DNA from: Cyclobacterium xiamenense
Lineage (GTDB): Bacteria > Bacteroidota > Bacteroidia > Cytophagales > Cyclobacteriaceae
Reading direction: 5' to 3'
NCBI RefSeq assembly: GCF_009467825.1
Contig: NZ_WIOK01000025.1
Span: 1-64,000, forward strand
DNA: 64,000 nt
A model generated the notes under the pieces. The model saw only the letters and a list, made by a program, of their open reading frames with translations, was not told where the DNA came from and searched no databases. Positions within the stretch are counted from its first letter, which is position 1. Each line of letters starts with the position of its first letter. The translations under genes and the position numbers were made by a program. Shown one piece after another: positions 38,591 to 47,720 of this stretch.

Positions 38591-40582
38591 TTATTCCGAT
38601 CGCGCCCATACCTGCATCTTTCCGTTTGCTCGGTTTGCCCATCGGTGGTACGGCACGTAGGTTAGGTCTAGGTATTCGTTTTTGGCATTCGTAGCGCGGG
38701 CTGTAATGGCGACCACTCCTTCGAGCAGGTTGCTCTCAAACCCGTTTTCCAGTTTTTTGTAATGAATTTGATACCTATCCCTGTCCTGAAAATATTCCGG
38801 ATTATCCACCTCTTCCATGCAATAAACCAACGGACCCCGCACCAAGGCTACCTTGCCCCCGGTGTCTTCGATCTCCGGATGGCCGACTACAGGCCTTGCC
38901 TCCATGGGAAAAGAAAGGGATATCCGATCCCCCGGCTGCCAGGTACGCTGGATTAGCAGGTAGCCATTGGTATAGATAGGGTCCTTTAAGGGCGCACCGT
39001 TCAAGACGATGGAAGGGAATATCTGGTCATTAGCCAGCGTATCGGCATAGGCGTACAAATTGCTACCGGGGAGGAAATTTCCCCTGCTCCAACCCGGGAT
39101 TCGGATACGCAATTCAAAAAAAGCCGCTTCTTTCGGATTCACATACAGAGATACGTTTCCCTCCCAGGGAAATTGGGATTCCATCCGAAGCGACACCGGT
39201 TGATCCTTCACCAGAACATTCGCTTCGTTTCCAATAAACTGATTGACATAAATCCCCTGTTCGTCTTTGGCATACACCAACGAACCGATCGCTGGAAGAA
39301 ACCGCACCATATTGCTCGGGCAACAGGCCGGATTAAACCAGGGCCTTCGTTGGTACGCTCCGTCGGATTCCAGTAAGTTTCGGTAAAAAAACCGGTCACC
39401 CTCCATCGAAACGCTGGAAATAGTCGCATTGTAAAGCAGGTATTCCACGAGATCAGCGTATTTACTCTGCCCCAGTAGCAATCCCATTCGATTGCTCCAT
39501 AGCGTAAAACCAATACCCGAACAGGTTTCGCTGTAAGCGCTCGCGTTGGGTAATTTGTATGGGCTACCAAAGCCTTCGTCGCGAAACTCGTGGGTACCAA
39601 TTCCGGCCGTTACGTACATTTTTTTGGTGACAATATCCGACCACAAAGAATCCAGTGCGGGAAGGTACCGACCCGACTGGGTTTCCATTTCCACGTCCGC
39701 CATGGCCGAATACATGTATACCGCCCGGACACCATGACCGCGGGCATGGTACTGCCGGTCCACGGGCAAATGGTCCTGTCGGTAAAACGGATGCCTCCAC
39801 CGTAAAGGCGTATTGGCATAGGGATCGACTGCGGGAGGAACGGTGTCAACGCGTGCCGGATTTCCCCGTTCGTCCAGAAAAAAGGTGGCCAGGCGGAGGT
39901 ACTTTTCATTTTGGGTTGTTTGGTAAAGTGCATACAAGGCCAATTCGATCTCCTGGTGACCCGGCACTTCCTGCCGCTTACCCGGACCAAAAATGGAATC
40001 AATGTGATCCGCAAACCTAATCGCCACATCCAACAGCTTCCTTTTGCCGGTCACTTCGTAGTACGCAACCGCCGCTTCAAACAGGTGCCCGGCACAATAC
40101 AGCTCGTGGTCCCGGTTGATATCGGTCCATCGTTTGGTACGGTCACCGGCGATATGGGGGGTAAATAGGTAGCCATCGGGCAATTGGGCGGCGGCAATGG
40201 TGTCGATCAGCTGGTCGGTAAATGCTTCCAGTTCCGCATCCGACTCGTGATGAAGGGCATGGGCCACACCTTGAATTATCTTGTACACATCCGAGTCACT
40301 GGCCATCATTTGATTATGCTCCCCCTGGCGCATGCCCGCTGCAATTGCGAAGTTGGCCAGGGAAGATTCGGCTTCAGCGAAGACAGAACGCAGGCCGTTT
40401 ACCCGACTCCGATGGATTTTAGGACCCCAAAAATCATCGACGATGCGAACATCCCGGTAAGAAACAGCCTCCAGGTAGGCGGGTTCATCCGAAGCGAGTT
40501 GGTCGGAGGCGGGCTGCTCGGTACAGGCAGTACCAATCGTTGCCGCCAGGAGAATCCAATGGTATACATTTTTAGGCATCAT
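38591..40582 (-). CDS. Glycoside hydrolase family 127 (beta-L-arabinofuranosidase-like), lipoprotein
   Basis: About 663 residues from the ATG at 40582, which has AAAAGGA five bases upstream; a longer frame to 40675 is rejected. Lipobox TAC. The domain (former DUF1680) is complete: VRIVDDFWGPKIHRSRVNGL, QLPDGYLFT, DHELYCAGHLFEAAVAYY. The zinc/catalytic set known from the bifidobacterial enzyme is visible: E and C in SETCSGIGF and the CC pair in NPACCPSN. It should release terminal beta-L-arabinofuranose or a similar sugar. It is the first gene before susC on the same strand. Confidence 0.92.
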   Translation of the reverse strand: MMPKNVYHWILLAATIGTACTEQPASDQLASDEPAYLEAVSYRDVRIVDDFWGPKIHRSRVNGLRSVFAEAESSLANFAIAAGMRQGEHNQMMASDSDVYKIIQGVAHALHHESDAELEAFTDQLIDTIAAAQLPDGYLFTPHIAGDRTKRWTDINRDHELYCAGHLFEAAVAYYEVTGKRKLLDVAIRFADHIDSIFGPGKRQEVPGHQEIELALYALYQTTQNEKYLRLATFFLDERGNPARVDTVPPAVDPYANTPLRWRHPFYRQDHLPVDRQYHARGHGVRAVYMYSAMADVEMETQSGRYLPALDSLWSDIVTKKMYVTAGIGTHEFRDEGFGSPYKLPNASAYSETCSGIGFTLWSNRMGLLLGQSKYADLVEYLLYNATISSVSMEGDRFFYRNLLESDGAYQRRPWFNPACCPSNMVRFLPAIGSLVYAKDEQGIYVNQFIGNEANVLVKDQPVSLRMESQFPWEGNVSLYVNPKEAAFFELRIRIPGWSRGNFLPGSNLYAYADTLANDQIFPSIVLNGAPLKDPIYTNGYLLIQRTWQPGDRISLSFPMEARPVVGHPEIEDTGGKVALVRGPLVYCMEEVDNPEYFQDRDRYQIHYKKLENGFESNLLEGVVAITARATNAKNEYLDLTYVPYHRWANRANGKMQVWARSE

Positions 40583-41074
40583 ACGGTCCTTTTGGTTTTT
40601 TTGCACTCCTGATAGCCAGGGAAGAGGGACCGTCGGTTTCATCCGCTGCCAGCGAGAACGGACAGGATGCTCCAATTCCTACCTGTTACCGGCAATTTCA
40701 CCCATGATTCTGGATGGAAAAGGTGTCTGGATGCAGGTGCATCTTTCCGAACACAATCAACCGGAGCCCGATTTACAGCAGCCGGCACCACCGGAAGGAC
40801 TACCTGGAAGCCCGTTCAAACATGCAGGGAAAGATAGGTGCACTGGCATGGAAAGGCATCCTTCATCTTGACCAAAATGCATGCTATGTTACCATTCCTC
40901 AACCAACACTTGCCTTGTAATGCCTACTCCCCGGGCCTGCCCGATAGCCGGTTTTCCGTATGGGTCCTGGAATTCAGCATACGCGCTACCTGTACCACAA
41001 TAAAAGTCCTCCTCGGCCGCACCTATTCTACCCATGAATGAGTCGTGCTGCCTGCAGCAATTTTGCGCGGGTAC
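40583..41074. other. Gap with possible decayed domain
   Basis: No intact gene. On the plus strand one frame ends GALAWKGILHLDQ then CYVTIPQPTLAL and stops at 40918; the next frame then reads FSVWVLEFSIRATCTTIKV. Together this is weakly like a LamG domain split by a frameshift (YVTIP then FSVxxW). A reverse-strand frame over the same bases is also open, so the call is weak. Confidence 0.25.
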
Positions 41075-41150
41075 CTACCCATTCCGCCAATCCACAACTC
41101 CGACTCGCTGTACCCATTCGGTGTCATTTTGGAGCAGGAAGGCGGCCTTT
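41075..41150 (-). pseudogene. C-terminal stub of an arylsulfatase
   Basis: The minus strand reads LLQNDTEWVQRVGVVDWRNG then TAG. The intact sulfatase 2.2 kb away ends LVQKYTEWANRVGVVDWGNR. About 45 of 57 bases agree between 41081-41137 and 43352-43408. No further sulfatase sequence is seen upstream of the stub, so only about 25 codons survive, next to the 5' end of the YegP-like gene. Confidence 0.7.
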
Positions 41151-41226
41151 TCGGGAGGAGAAAAAAATAAGAAAACCCATACGTTTTTTCCCAGGAGCGG
41201 TACCAATATACAGGGAATTTTATATT

Positions 41227-41583
41227 TTGATTTCGAATCCAACGAAACAAATTATCGGGAAATTTGAAGTATATACCGACAAGGGTGACAAGTACCGATT
41301 CCGATTGAAGGCGTCCAACGGGCAGCCCATTCTGGCTAGTCAGGGTTATGCCTCAAAAGCCAGTTGTATGAATGGCATTGAATCCGTAAAAAAGAATGCT
41401 GGTGAGGATGCCAAGTTTTTACGACTAACTGCAAAAGACGGAAGCCCTTATTTTGATTTGATCGCCGAAAACAAACAAGTCATCGGCACCAGTCAAATGT
41501 ACAGTTCCAAAGAGTCCATGGAAAATGGCATCGCTTCGGTCAAGAAGAATGCCCCCTCCGCTCCAATTGAGGAACTATCTTAG
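41227..41583 (+). CDS. YegP/DUF1508 tandem-repeat protein
   Basis: About 118 residues with two DUF1508 repeats: KFEVYTDKGDKYRFRLKASNG..ASQGYASKASCMNGIESVKKNA, then LTAKDGSPYFDLIAENKQVIGTSQMYSSKESMENGIASVKKNA. This small cytosolic family forms a beta-sheet dimer and its function is unknown. The start is unclear: the conserved GKFEV begins at 41257, where orthologues usually have ATG just before it, but here only ATT ATC precede. An in-frame TTG at 41227 is the nearest usual start, and an ATG at 41038 would add a non-conserved extension. Confidence 0.8.
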   Translation: MISNPTKQIIGKFEVYTDKGDKYRFRLKASNGQPILASQGYASKASCMNGIESVKKNAGEDAKFLRLTAKDGSPYFDLIAENKQVIGTSQMYSSKESMENGIASVKKNAPSAPIEELS

Positions 41584-41650
41584 GGCAGTGTTGATCGAAA
41601 ATGAAGACCACCCCCTACGTGGCCTTGCTTCACCCCGTACCCATTCCGGT

Positions 41651-41687
41651 AAAAAAAATCAGACCCCCACGGCTTTCCGGGAGTCTG
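41651..41687 (-). terminator. Intrinsic terminator of the membrane-protein gene
   Basis: On the minus strand CAGACTCCC pairs with GGGGGTCTG (nine pairs, one G-T) around a ten-base loop, followed after one base by eight T. It lies about 55 bases after the stop of the minus-strand membrane-protein gene. This is the clearest terminator in the window. Confidence 0.8.
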
Positions 41688-41742
41688 TGCTTCCCAGGTA
41701 GAGGAACCGTATCGGTTTCCTATGAAATACACGATTCGAAGG

Positions 41743-43146
41743 TTACGATGCGAGTAAGTTGGCACTGGAAATGGACTCTGAATTCAGACGTTTTGCCTGC
41801 AGGCTTACATACAAGGCAGAAGCCAAAAAAACGAAATGAACAAACAATACCCGCACCAGTAGATCAGCCAGCCCCTGGAATCGGAATGCCCCCTCTATGA
41901 AAATATCCGAAAACAGACTGACAAATGCCACCCCAACGGTAGACCAGATCAATAACTGAAATAGGGAATGGATTACCTCTTCTTTCCGGCTACTAACAGC
42001 TACCAGGTAGGCAACGAGCAATGTAGATAGAAACACGACGGATACCTGGATCCAGGCGGAAACTTCCACTTCAGGAGAGGGCCGGAGATCGCGCACGTAG
42101 TCGATGGCGGTATGGCAGAAGGTCAGTGTAATCCCCACTTGCCAGGCCCAGGCGCTTCGATAAAGAGCGATCACCACAAACACCAATCCGTAAAATGCGT
42201 AGGAATCAAACACCTGAAAGAAGTGTAGCAATACCCCCCCGTCACCATCCGGGTAGAGGGTATTCGTGATTGCGTCAACGAGCCAGGGAAATACGTAATA
42301 GACCAGCGCCACGAGGATTCCGGACAGCAACCATTCCAAACCCAGAGAAATAGTTTTCGGTGCCTCGATATCCGGGTCTCCGATCTCCTTTCTGGACTTC
42401 CAGGCGGCGTATCCCAGGCCCGCTCCAAACAAAAAGCCAAAAGAAAACTCCATCATCTTCCACCAGCTCTTAAACAGCACCTCAGGAAGGAGACTTCCGA
42501 GGAATATCCACAAACCGCCTAGCCCAAATCCAAGGCCTCCCGCGATCAGTCCGTAACTGCTAAATCGAGCAATCAACCTGAAAAGCGGCTTCTCGATCGT
42601 GAATCTCAGGTAGCCAATCAGCGCAAGTGCACCCAGCAACAAGCCTGCCCAAGATTCCGATCGGGGTTTATTTACCGGATCAGAGAAATAAATCAATTGG
42701 GGCGTATTGATCAGCGCAATTCCCAGGACTAGCCCCACAACCAACAGGACGAGCGAAAGGACGACCGTAGATTTTTTCAGCTGATGATGAATAAGGCCCA
42801 GACCGAGCAATGCACCGCCACCCAGGCCCCAAACCGCTCCCTTAACGGTTGTTCCGATGCTTCCCCACCACAGCGTATCGGGATCGCGCAAAAACCCAAG
42901 GGTCTGACCATAGGTCATTTCTCCGCCGAGGCCTATGCCTACCACCCCAAAAACAACTACCATCGAAAGGAAGGAGGGCCTCAGGCGCAGCAAAATCCCG
43001 ATGGCAAGGGCGACCATCGCTCCAGGTATCATGGCTCCAAAAGGCCCTCCTCCGATATAGCCACGCAAGCCCCAGCCCAAAAGCATGGCAACTCCCGGAA
43101 AGAACAGGAACAGGGAAAGCGTGGCTATGGAGGGTTGTTTTTGCAT
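41743..43146 (-). CDS. Polytopic membrane protein of unknown function
   Basis: About 467 residues from the ATG at 43146 (the frame continues upstream to 43272, but that part is not membrane-like and the later ATG precedes the first hydrophobic helix). Roughly 11-12 hydrophobic segments, rich in GLG and GGG (GWGLRGYIGGGPFGAMIPG, WGLGGGALLGLGLIHH, GGLGFGLGGLWIFLGS). No transporter signature is recognised. The gene lies just downstream of a sulfatase gene on the same strand and ends at a strong terminator, so it may be co-expressed with it; a transport or sensing role is only a guess. Confidence 0.75.
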   Translation of the reverse strand: MQKQPSIATLSLFLFFPGVAMLLGWGLRGYIGGGPFGAMIPGAMVALAIGILLRLRPSFLSMVVVFGVVGIGLGGEMTYGQTLGFLRDPDTLWWGSIGTTVKGAVWGLGGGALLGLGLIHHQLKKSTVVLSLVLLVVGLVLGIALINTPQLIYFSDPVNKPRSESWAGLLLGALALIGYLRFTIEKPLFRLIARFSSYGLIAGGLGFGLGGLWIFLGSLLPEVLFKSWWKMMEFSFGFLFGAGLGYAAWKSRKEIGDPDIEAPKTISLGLEWLLSGILVALVYYVFPWLVDAITNTLYPDGDGGVLLHFFQVFDSYAFYGLVFVVIALYRSAWAWQVGITLTFCHTAIDYVRDLRPSPEVEVSAWIQVSVVFLSTLLVAYLVAVSSRKEEVIHSLFQLLIWSTVGVAFVSLFSDIFIEGAFRFQGLADLLVRVLFVHFVFLASALYVSLQAKRLNSESISSANLLAS

Positions 43147-43345
43147 AAGACGCAATTGATTTTTTGCAATACTATTAAATTTCAACCCAAACACGATTAA
43201 AATCATCATTTTTTCCCGCCTGTTTGGTTTAACCAGCCATAACTCAGGTTGCATCAACCATTTCCCTGGCAAAAAAACGAGCCCTGCACCGACCTGGCTG
43301 CCAATCTGGAAGGGGTATTTCTACCTGTCAACTAGCAGCGCAGGC

Positions 43346-44998
43346 TCAGCGATTCCCCCAATCCACAACCCCAACCCGATTGGCCCATTCGGTATACTTT
43401 TGGACCAGAGACGCAGTAATGTCGGGGTGGACCGTTGCCAAATTCCGCATTTCTGTTCGATCGGCCTCCATGTCGTACAATTCCCATGCTGCTTCGGGTC
43501 CTTTGGTCGCTACCAGCTTCCACTTCCCCTCCCGAAAACCCCGGTTTCCTTCGTGTTCCCAGCCAATGGGCGCGTGAACAAAGGATTGGTTTTGAAAAAC
43601 CGGAACCAGGCTTTGTCCTTCCATGGGTAAAATGGTTTCGCCCCGGTACACATCGGGATACCTTGCCCCCGATACGTCCACAATGGTGGGCATGATATCG
43701 ATGATGTGTCCCAGTTGCCGGGAAATCCGGGAAGGATTCCGAATCCCCTTCGGCCAGAAGGCAATCAGGGGGGTGGCAATGCCTCCCTCGTGCACGTAAT
43801 GTTTGTACAGGCGAAAGGGCGTATTGCTGACCTGGGCCCATTCCGCCGAATAGCTCATGTAGGTAGCCTCCGGACCGGGCATGACCTGCACGTCATTTCC
43901 CCGGAGCAAGGGAGAACCGTCACGCTGGAACGCGGGAAAATGAAGGGAACGGGGCCAGCGGTCCGTCAATACCTCGTGGCAGCCCCCGTTATCCTGCAAA
44001 AATAAAATCAAGGTATGCTCCAGTTGCCCCGTTTCCTCCAGGGCCCGGATAATCTTGCCGATTCCCTGATCCATGCGGTCCACCATCGCCGCATACACTT
44101 CCATGCAAGCCGCCCACCAGGCTTTGTGTTCTGTGGTTTCCCAGGAATCGATTTTCGGACCGCGTGGGCTGAGCGTCCAATCGGCTGGAATGATGCCGCT
44201 TTTTACCATGCGTTCCATCCGTTCTTCCCGGAGCCGGTCCCAACCGGCGTCGTACTTACCTTTGTATTTGGCGATGTCTTCGGGTAGCGCATGCAGGGGC
44301 CAATGGGGGGCCGTGTAGGCTATGTATCCAAAGAAAGGCGCATTCTCGCTTGCAGATGCCCCCAGGGTCCGTATCTGCTCGGCGGCATGATCGCTGATGG
44401 CGTCTGTATAATAAAAATTTTCCCCCGGTGACACCGGCGTGTTGTTTTGGGTAAGCGTGGCGGGATCGTAATAGCTGCCAGCACCGTGAATGGTACCAAA
44501 AAAGGTGTCAAATCCTCGCTGCAGGGGCCAATTTTCCTTGGACAAATAGATCTTCTGCTCGGGGGTCAACCAGGTTCGCCAGCCGTCCACATGCTTGGTC
44601 ACATGCCACTTACCGGACATAAAGGTGCGGTAACCGCTGGCCTTTACCGTTTCGGCGATGGTTACGCATTGCCGGTTAAGGTCTCCCCGGTAGGAAGCAA
44701 CCCCCCGGTCGTTGGTCATGCCACCCATCCCGGCCTGATGCGGATACAGGCCGGTGAGTAGGGATGCCCGCGTGGGACAACACCTGGCCGCATTGTAAAA
44801 CTGGGTGAATTTAATTCCCCCTTCCGCCAGCCGATCCAGGTTGGGCGTTTCGATTTCTCCTCCAAAGCTTCCCATATCGGAATAGCCCATGTCGTCCGCC
44901 ATGATCAGGAGAATATTGGGTCGTTGTTGGGCAGAGAGATGACCGAAAGCGAGTGCAAAGAAAGCCGCAAACAGCGGCAACGAACGGGAGATGTTCAT
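43346..44998 (-). CDS. Arylsulfatase (S1 family), secreted
   Basis: 550 residues with a cleavable signal (LFAAFFALAFGHLSAQ), no lipobox. Metal site MADDMGYSDMGSFGGEIETPNLD. Formylglycine motif C73-C74-P-T-R followed by ASLLTGLYPHQAGMGGMT, typical of the classical arylsulfatase A-like group. The DNGGCHEVL block and HEGGIATPLIAFWPKG follow. Ends with YTEWANRVGVVDWGNR, the same ending found as a stub at 41075-41150. Located away from the main sulfatase run, upstream of the membrane-protein gene. Confidence 0.93.
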   Translation of the reverse strand: MNISRSLPLFAAFFALAFGHLSAQQRPNILLIMADDMGYSDMGSFGGEIETPNLDRLAEGGIKFTQFYNAARCCPTRASLLTGLYPHQAGMGGMTNDRGVASYRGDLNRQCVTIAETVKASGYRTFMSGKWHVTKHVDGWRTWLTPEQKIYLSKENWPLQRGFDTFFGTIHGAGSYYDPATLTQNNTPVSPGENFYYTDAISDHAAEQIRTLGASASENAPFFGYIAYTAPHWPLHALPEDIAKYKGKYDAGWDRLREERMERMVKSGIIPADWTLSPRGPKIDSWETTEHKAWWAACMEVYAAMVDRMDQGIGKIIRALEETGQLEHTLILFLQDNGGCHEVLTDRWPRSLHFPAFQRDGSPLLRGNDVQVMPGPEATYMSYSAEWAQVSNTPFRLYKHYVHEGGIATPLIAFWPKGIRNPSRISRQLGHIIDIMPTIVDVSGARYPDVYRGETILPMEGQSLVPVFQNQSFVHAPIGWEHEGNRGFREGKWKLVATKGPEAAWELYDMEADRTEMRNLATVHPDITASLVQKYTEWANRVGVVDWGNR

Positions 44999-45248
44999 GG
45001 CAACAGGTGGGGTTAGGATTACTCTTTTGACTTAAATTTATTCGAATTTTTTGGTTCTGCCCCATTTGACCGCCAATAAATACTACCGCAACCGGATTCA
45101 CCTCCTATTGCTCGTCTTGCCCCCTACTGGGTAGTTGAATCGAAACGTCAGCCGTTTTTACCTGGTGCCGGTACCAAAAAAACGCCTCTGTCAGAAAAAC
45201 TTCATCGTTTCATAATACAGCGCTGGGCCGGGAAAATAAACTGCTGCG

Positions 45249-45256
45249 TATTTTTG
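45249..45256 (+). promoter_or_regulatory. Exact -7 element before the Na/Pi transporter gene
   Basis: TATTTTTG matches the Bacteroidota TAnnTTTG consensus and lies 22 bases before the ATG. No convincing TTTG -33 box was seen at the expected distance. Confidence 0.4.
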
Positions 45257-45278
45257 ACGTACGCATTATTCGCTTCAA

Positions 45279-46241
45279 ATGACTGCCATTCTCCTTTCAT
45301 TGATTGCCGGCCTGGTCTTGTTTTTGTTTGCCGTTGGGAATTTGTCCAAAACCATCCAACGAAGCATGGGAGACAAGGCGTCTTACTGGATCCAACGGTA
45401 TACCTCTACTATCTTCAGCGGTATTCTGGTCGGGACCGGAGTAACGGCACTTTTGGGATCCTCTTCAGCAGTGATCATCATCGCCATCGTGCTGGTGAAC
45501 GCATTGGTTCTCCCCTTCCGGCACGCCATGGGTCTGATCCTGGGTGCAAATATCGGAACCACCGTCAGCAGTCAGTTGATCGCATTGGATGTGGGCAAGT
45601 ACTCCCCGGTGCTGCTGCTGATTGGGTTTCTTCTACTTTTTCTGTCCAAATCGGAACGAACACGCAACAGCGGCAAAATCATTTTTTTCTTTGGCCTGTT
45701 GTTTTTTGGCCTGCTTACCATGGAAACGGCCGTCGCTCCCCTGAAGGAAGAAGCCTTCTTTTTTGACTGGATGAAGAAAACAGAAAATCCCCTCCGGGGC
45801 ACCCTTACCGGTGCACTGGTAACCTTGCTTGTCCAATCCTCCTCGGCCACCGTGGGCATGGCCATCGTGCTGGCCAAACAGGAACTGCTAAGTACTACCG
45901 GCGGCTTGGCCATTATGTTGGGCGCGGAATTGGGAACCTGCAGCGATACACTGATCGCGACGATCCGGGGAAATGCCGCCGCCCTGAAGACGGGGTTGTT
46001 TCATGTGACGTTCAATTTACTGAGCCTGATTGTGGGTTTGTTGTTCTTTTTCCCTTTTGTCCATCTGGTAAAAACCCTCAGTGCGGATGCACCGATCGAA
46101 CGAATCATTGCGAACGGACACCTGCTGTTCAACCTACTCGGGGTGGCGTTTTTTGCCTGGACCATACCCCTCTTTGAACAGGTGCTAAATCGGCTGCTTC
46201 CCGACCGGCCCCTGACGGATACCGGCTTATCGGGCGGCTAA
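45279..46241 (+). CDS. Na+/phosphate cotransporter family protein (NptA-like, no PhoU domain)
   Basis: 320 residues with about eight membrane segments in two inverted halves. The second half has the family motif VQSSSATVGMAIV. The first half has TALLGSSSAVIIIAIV, with Gly in place of the usual Gln of the QSSS motif. GLILGANIGTTVSSQLIAL and GAELGTCSDTLIATIRGN are the conserved GxNxGT-type blocks. The C-terminal PhoU-like domain of longer members is absent. Probably imports phosphate, though the Q-to-G change could alter substrate or coupling. Flanked by sulfatase genes; transport of another anion such as sulfate is conceivable but unsupported. Confidence 0.88.
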   Translation: MTAILLSLIAGLVLFLFAVGNLSKTIQRSMGDKASYWIQRYTSTIFSGILVGTGVTALLGSSSAVIIIAIVLVNALVLPFRHAMGLILGANIGTTVSSQLIALDVGKYSPVLLLIGFLLLFLSKSERTRNSGKIIFFFGLLFFGLLTMETAVAPLKEEAFFFDWMKKTENPLRGTLTGALVTLLVQSSSATVGMAIVLAKQELLSTTGGLAIMLGAELGTCSDTLIATIRGNAAALKTGLFHVTFNLLSLIVGLLFFFPFVHLVKTLSADAPIERIIANGHLLFNLLGVAFFAWTIPLFEQVLNRLLPDRPLTDTGLSGG

Positions 46242-46298
46242 GCCTGGCTGGCTGGCGGAGGATGCCCACCCCTGCTGGGCTTCGCTGCTTGCGGCGCA

Positions 46299-47720
46299 TT
46301 ACAGGTCGGGAAACCAGATTTCCTCAAATTCTTTCCGAATTCCCTGCAAGGCATCGCGGTAATCCGGGTCTTCGGTGACGTGTGTGGTTTCGTAGGGATC
46401 CGACGTCAAGTCCATCAGACGCTCCTCAAAACCCGCTGCATCGTAGCGAATGTATTTCATTCCGTCTTCCCGGATCACCGCCCGGCTTATTTCCCCTTCG
46501 ATGCCAAGGCTTTGCCTCCATTCCACCGAACTCCCCTCAAACAACGGTCGCAGGCTCCTTCCGCGTGGATCCGTGGCGGCGGGCAGGCCGGCATACGCAG
46601 ACAAGGTAGGCAAGAGATCCAGACCCACCGAAACGAGTTGGCGGTTTACCTGTCCGGGAGCAATCTTTCCTTTCCACATGGCCGTTAAGGGAACCTTTAC
46701 CGATTCCTCGTATAGGACGTTTTTGTGTTCCAGTCGATGCGAGCCGTCGTTATCCCCATGGTCGCTGGTAAAGATCACCAGCGTGTTCATCTCTTTTCCG
46801 CTTTCGATCAGCGCATCCAGCAGGACCTGTACATGGGCATCGACCATTTCGGTCAGCCGGGCATACGCCCAACGGTGCATGCGCCACTGTTCTTCGCTGT
46901 AGTCCCGTCGGGCCCCGGCCCGAAACGAGCGGGGATCCCGGTTGAGAAACAGTTCAATGGCTTTTGCTTCGTCTTCCTGGGGCTCAAAATTGGGGGGCAG
47001 GGGCGGACAGTAGTGCTCAAAAAACTCCTCCCGGCTGACGCCTGCCGGCAATTCCAGGGCTTTGTCCAGCAAGGCTAGTTCCGTCTTAAAATTTCGCTCC
47101 AATTGCAGCCGGTAGCTGGAATCGGCGAAGTCCCGAATGGCCATAAAACAAATATCGTGTGGGTTGATCAAGGAAACCACCATAAAAAAGGGGTTTTCCC
47201 GGTCCTCCCGGATGCGATCGGCAGCCTTTTGCGCCAGTTCTCCCCGCGCATCGTTGGTCAAGACCTGAAAGCCGAGCAACTCGGGGTCCAGGAAAGAGGG
47301 CAGGTGTTTTTTGCCTCCGTATACCAGGTCGTAGCCGGCTTTCTGCAGGTAGTCGGGCAAGTTGGCCCGGGAGGCTTCCGGTAAGGAAGCAGGTATATCC
47401 ATGGAACCCGCATTGTTGCGCACCAGCTTCCCCTTGGAATCGGTAAAAAACCCGGGAAACCGCCCGGTCAGCATGCTAACCCGGGATGGGGAGCAGACCG
47501 GATTGGTGACATAGGCGCGGGTAAAGCGGATGCCGTTTTCAGCAATGTAATCCATGGCCGGTGTATGCAGGTAAGGATTACCCGAACTACTCATCATGGA
47601 TTCACTCTGCTGGTCCGTAACGATCAAAATAATGTTTGGCGGGCTCGTCTGTTCCATACAGGACATTAAAACCAGCAGCGGCAGCAGGGCTACGACAGCG
47701 GAAATGGTTGGGTGTTTCAT
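46299..47720 (-). CDS. Sulfatase (S1 family), lipoprotein
   Basis: About 473 residues from the ATG at 47720 (the frame continues to 47753 without a better signal). Lipobox LMSC at C21. The metal site reads VTDQQSESM (DQ type). Formylglycine motif C76-S-P-S-R then VSMLTGRFPG. FTSDHGDNDGSHRLEHKNVLYEESVKVPL carries the metal-binding D-H and the conserved lysine. Converges on the Na/Pi transporter gene with 57 bases between stops. Confidence 0.92.
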   Translation of the reverse strand: MKHPTISAVVALLPLLVLMSCMEQTSPPNIILIVTDQQSESMMSSSGNPYLHTPAMDYIAENGIRFTRAYVTNPVCSPSRVSMLTGRFPGFFTDSKGKLVRNNAGSMDIPASLPEASRANLPDYLQKAGYDLVYGGKKHLPSFLDPELLGFQVLTNDARGELAQKAADRIREDRENPFFMVVSLINPHDICFMAIRDFADSSYRLQLERNFKTELALLDKALELPAGVSREEFFEHYCPPLPPNFEPQEDEAKAIELFLNRDPRSFRAGARRDYSEEQWRMHRWAYARLTEMVDAHVQVLLDALIESGKEMNTLVIFTSDHGDNDGSHRLEHKNVLYEESVKVPLTAMWKGKIAPGQVNRQLVSVGLDLLPTLSAYAGLPAATDPRGRSLRPLFEGSSVEWRQSLGIEGEISRAVIREDGMKYIRYDAAGFEERLMDLTSDPYETTHVTEDPDYRDALQGIRKEFEEIWFPDL

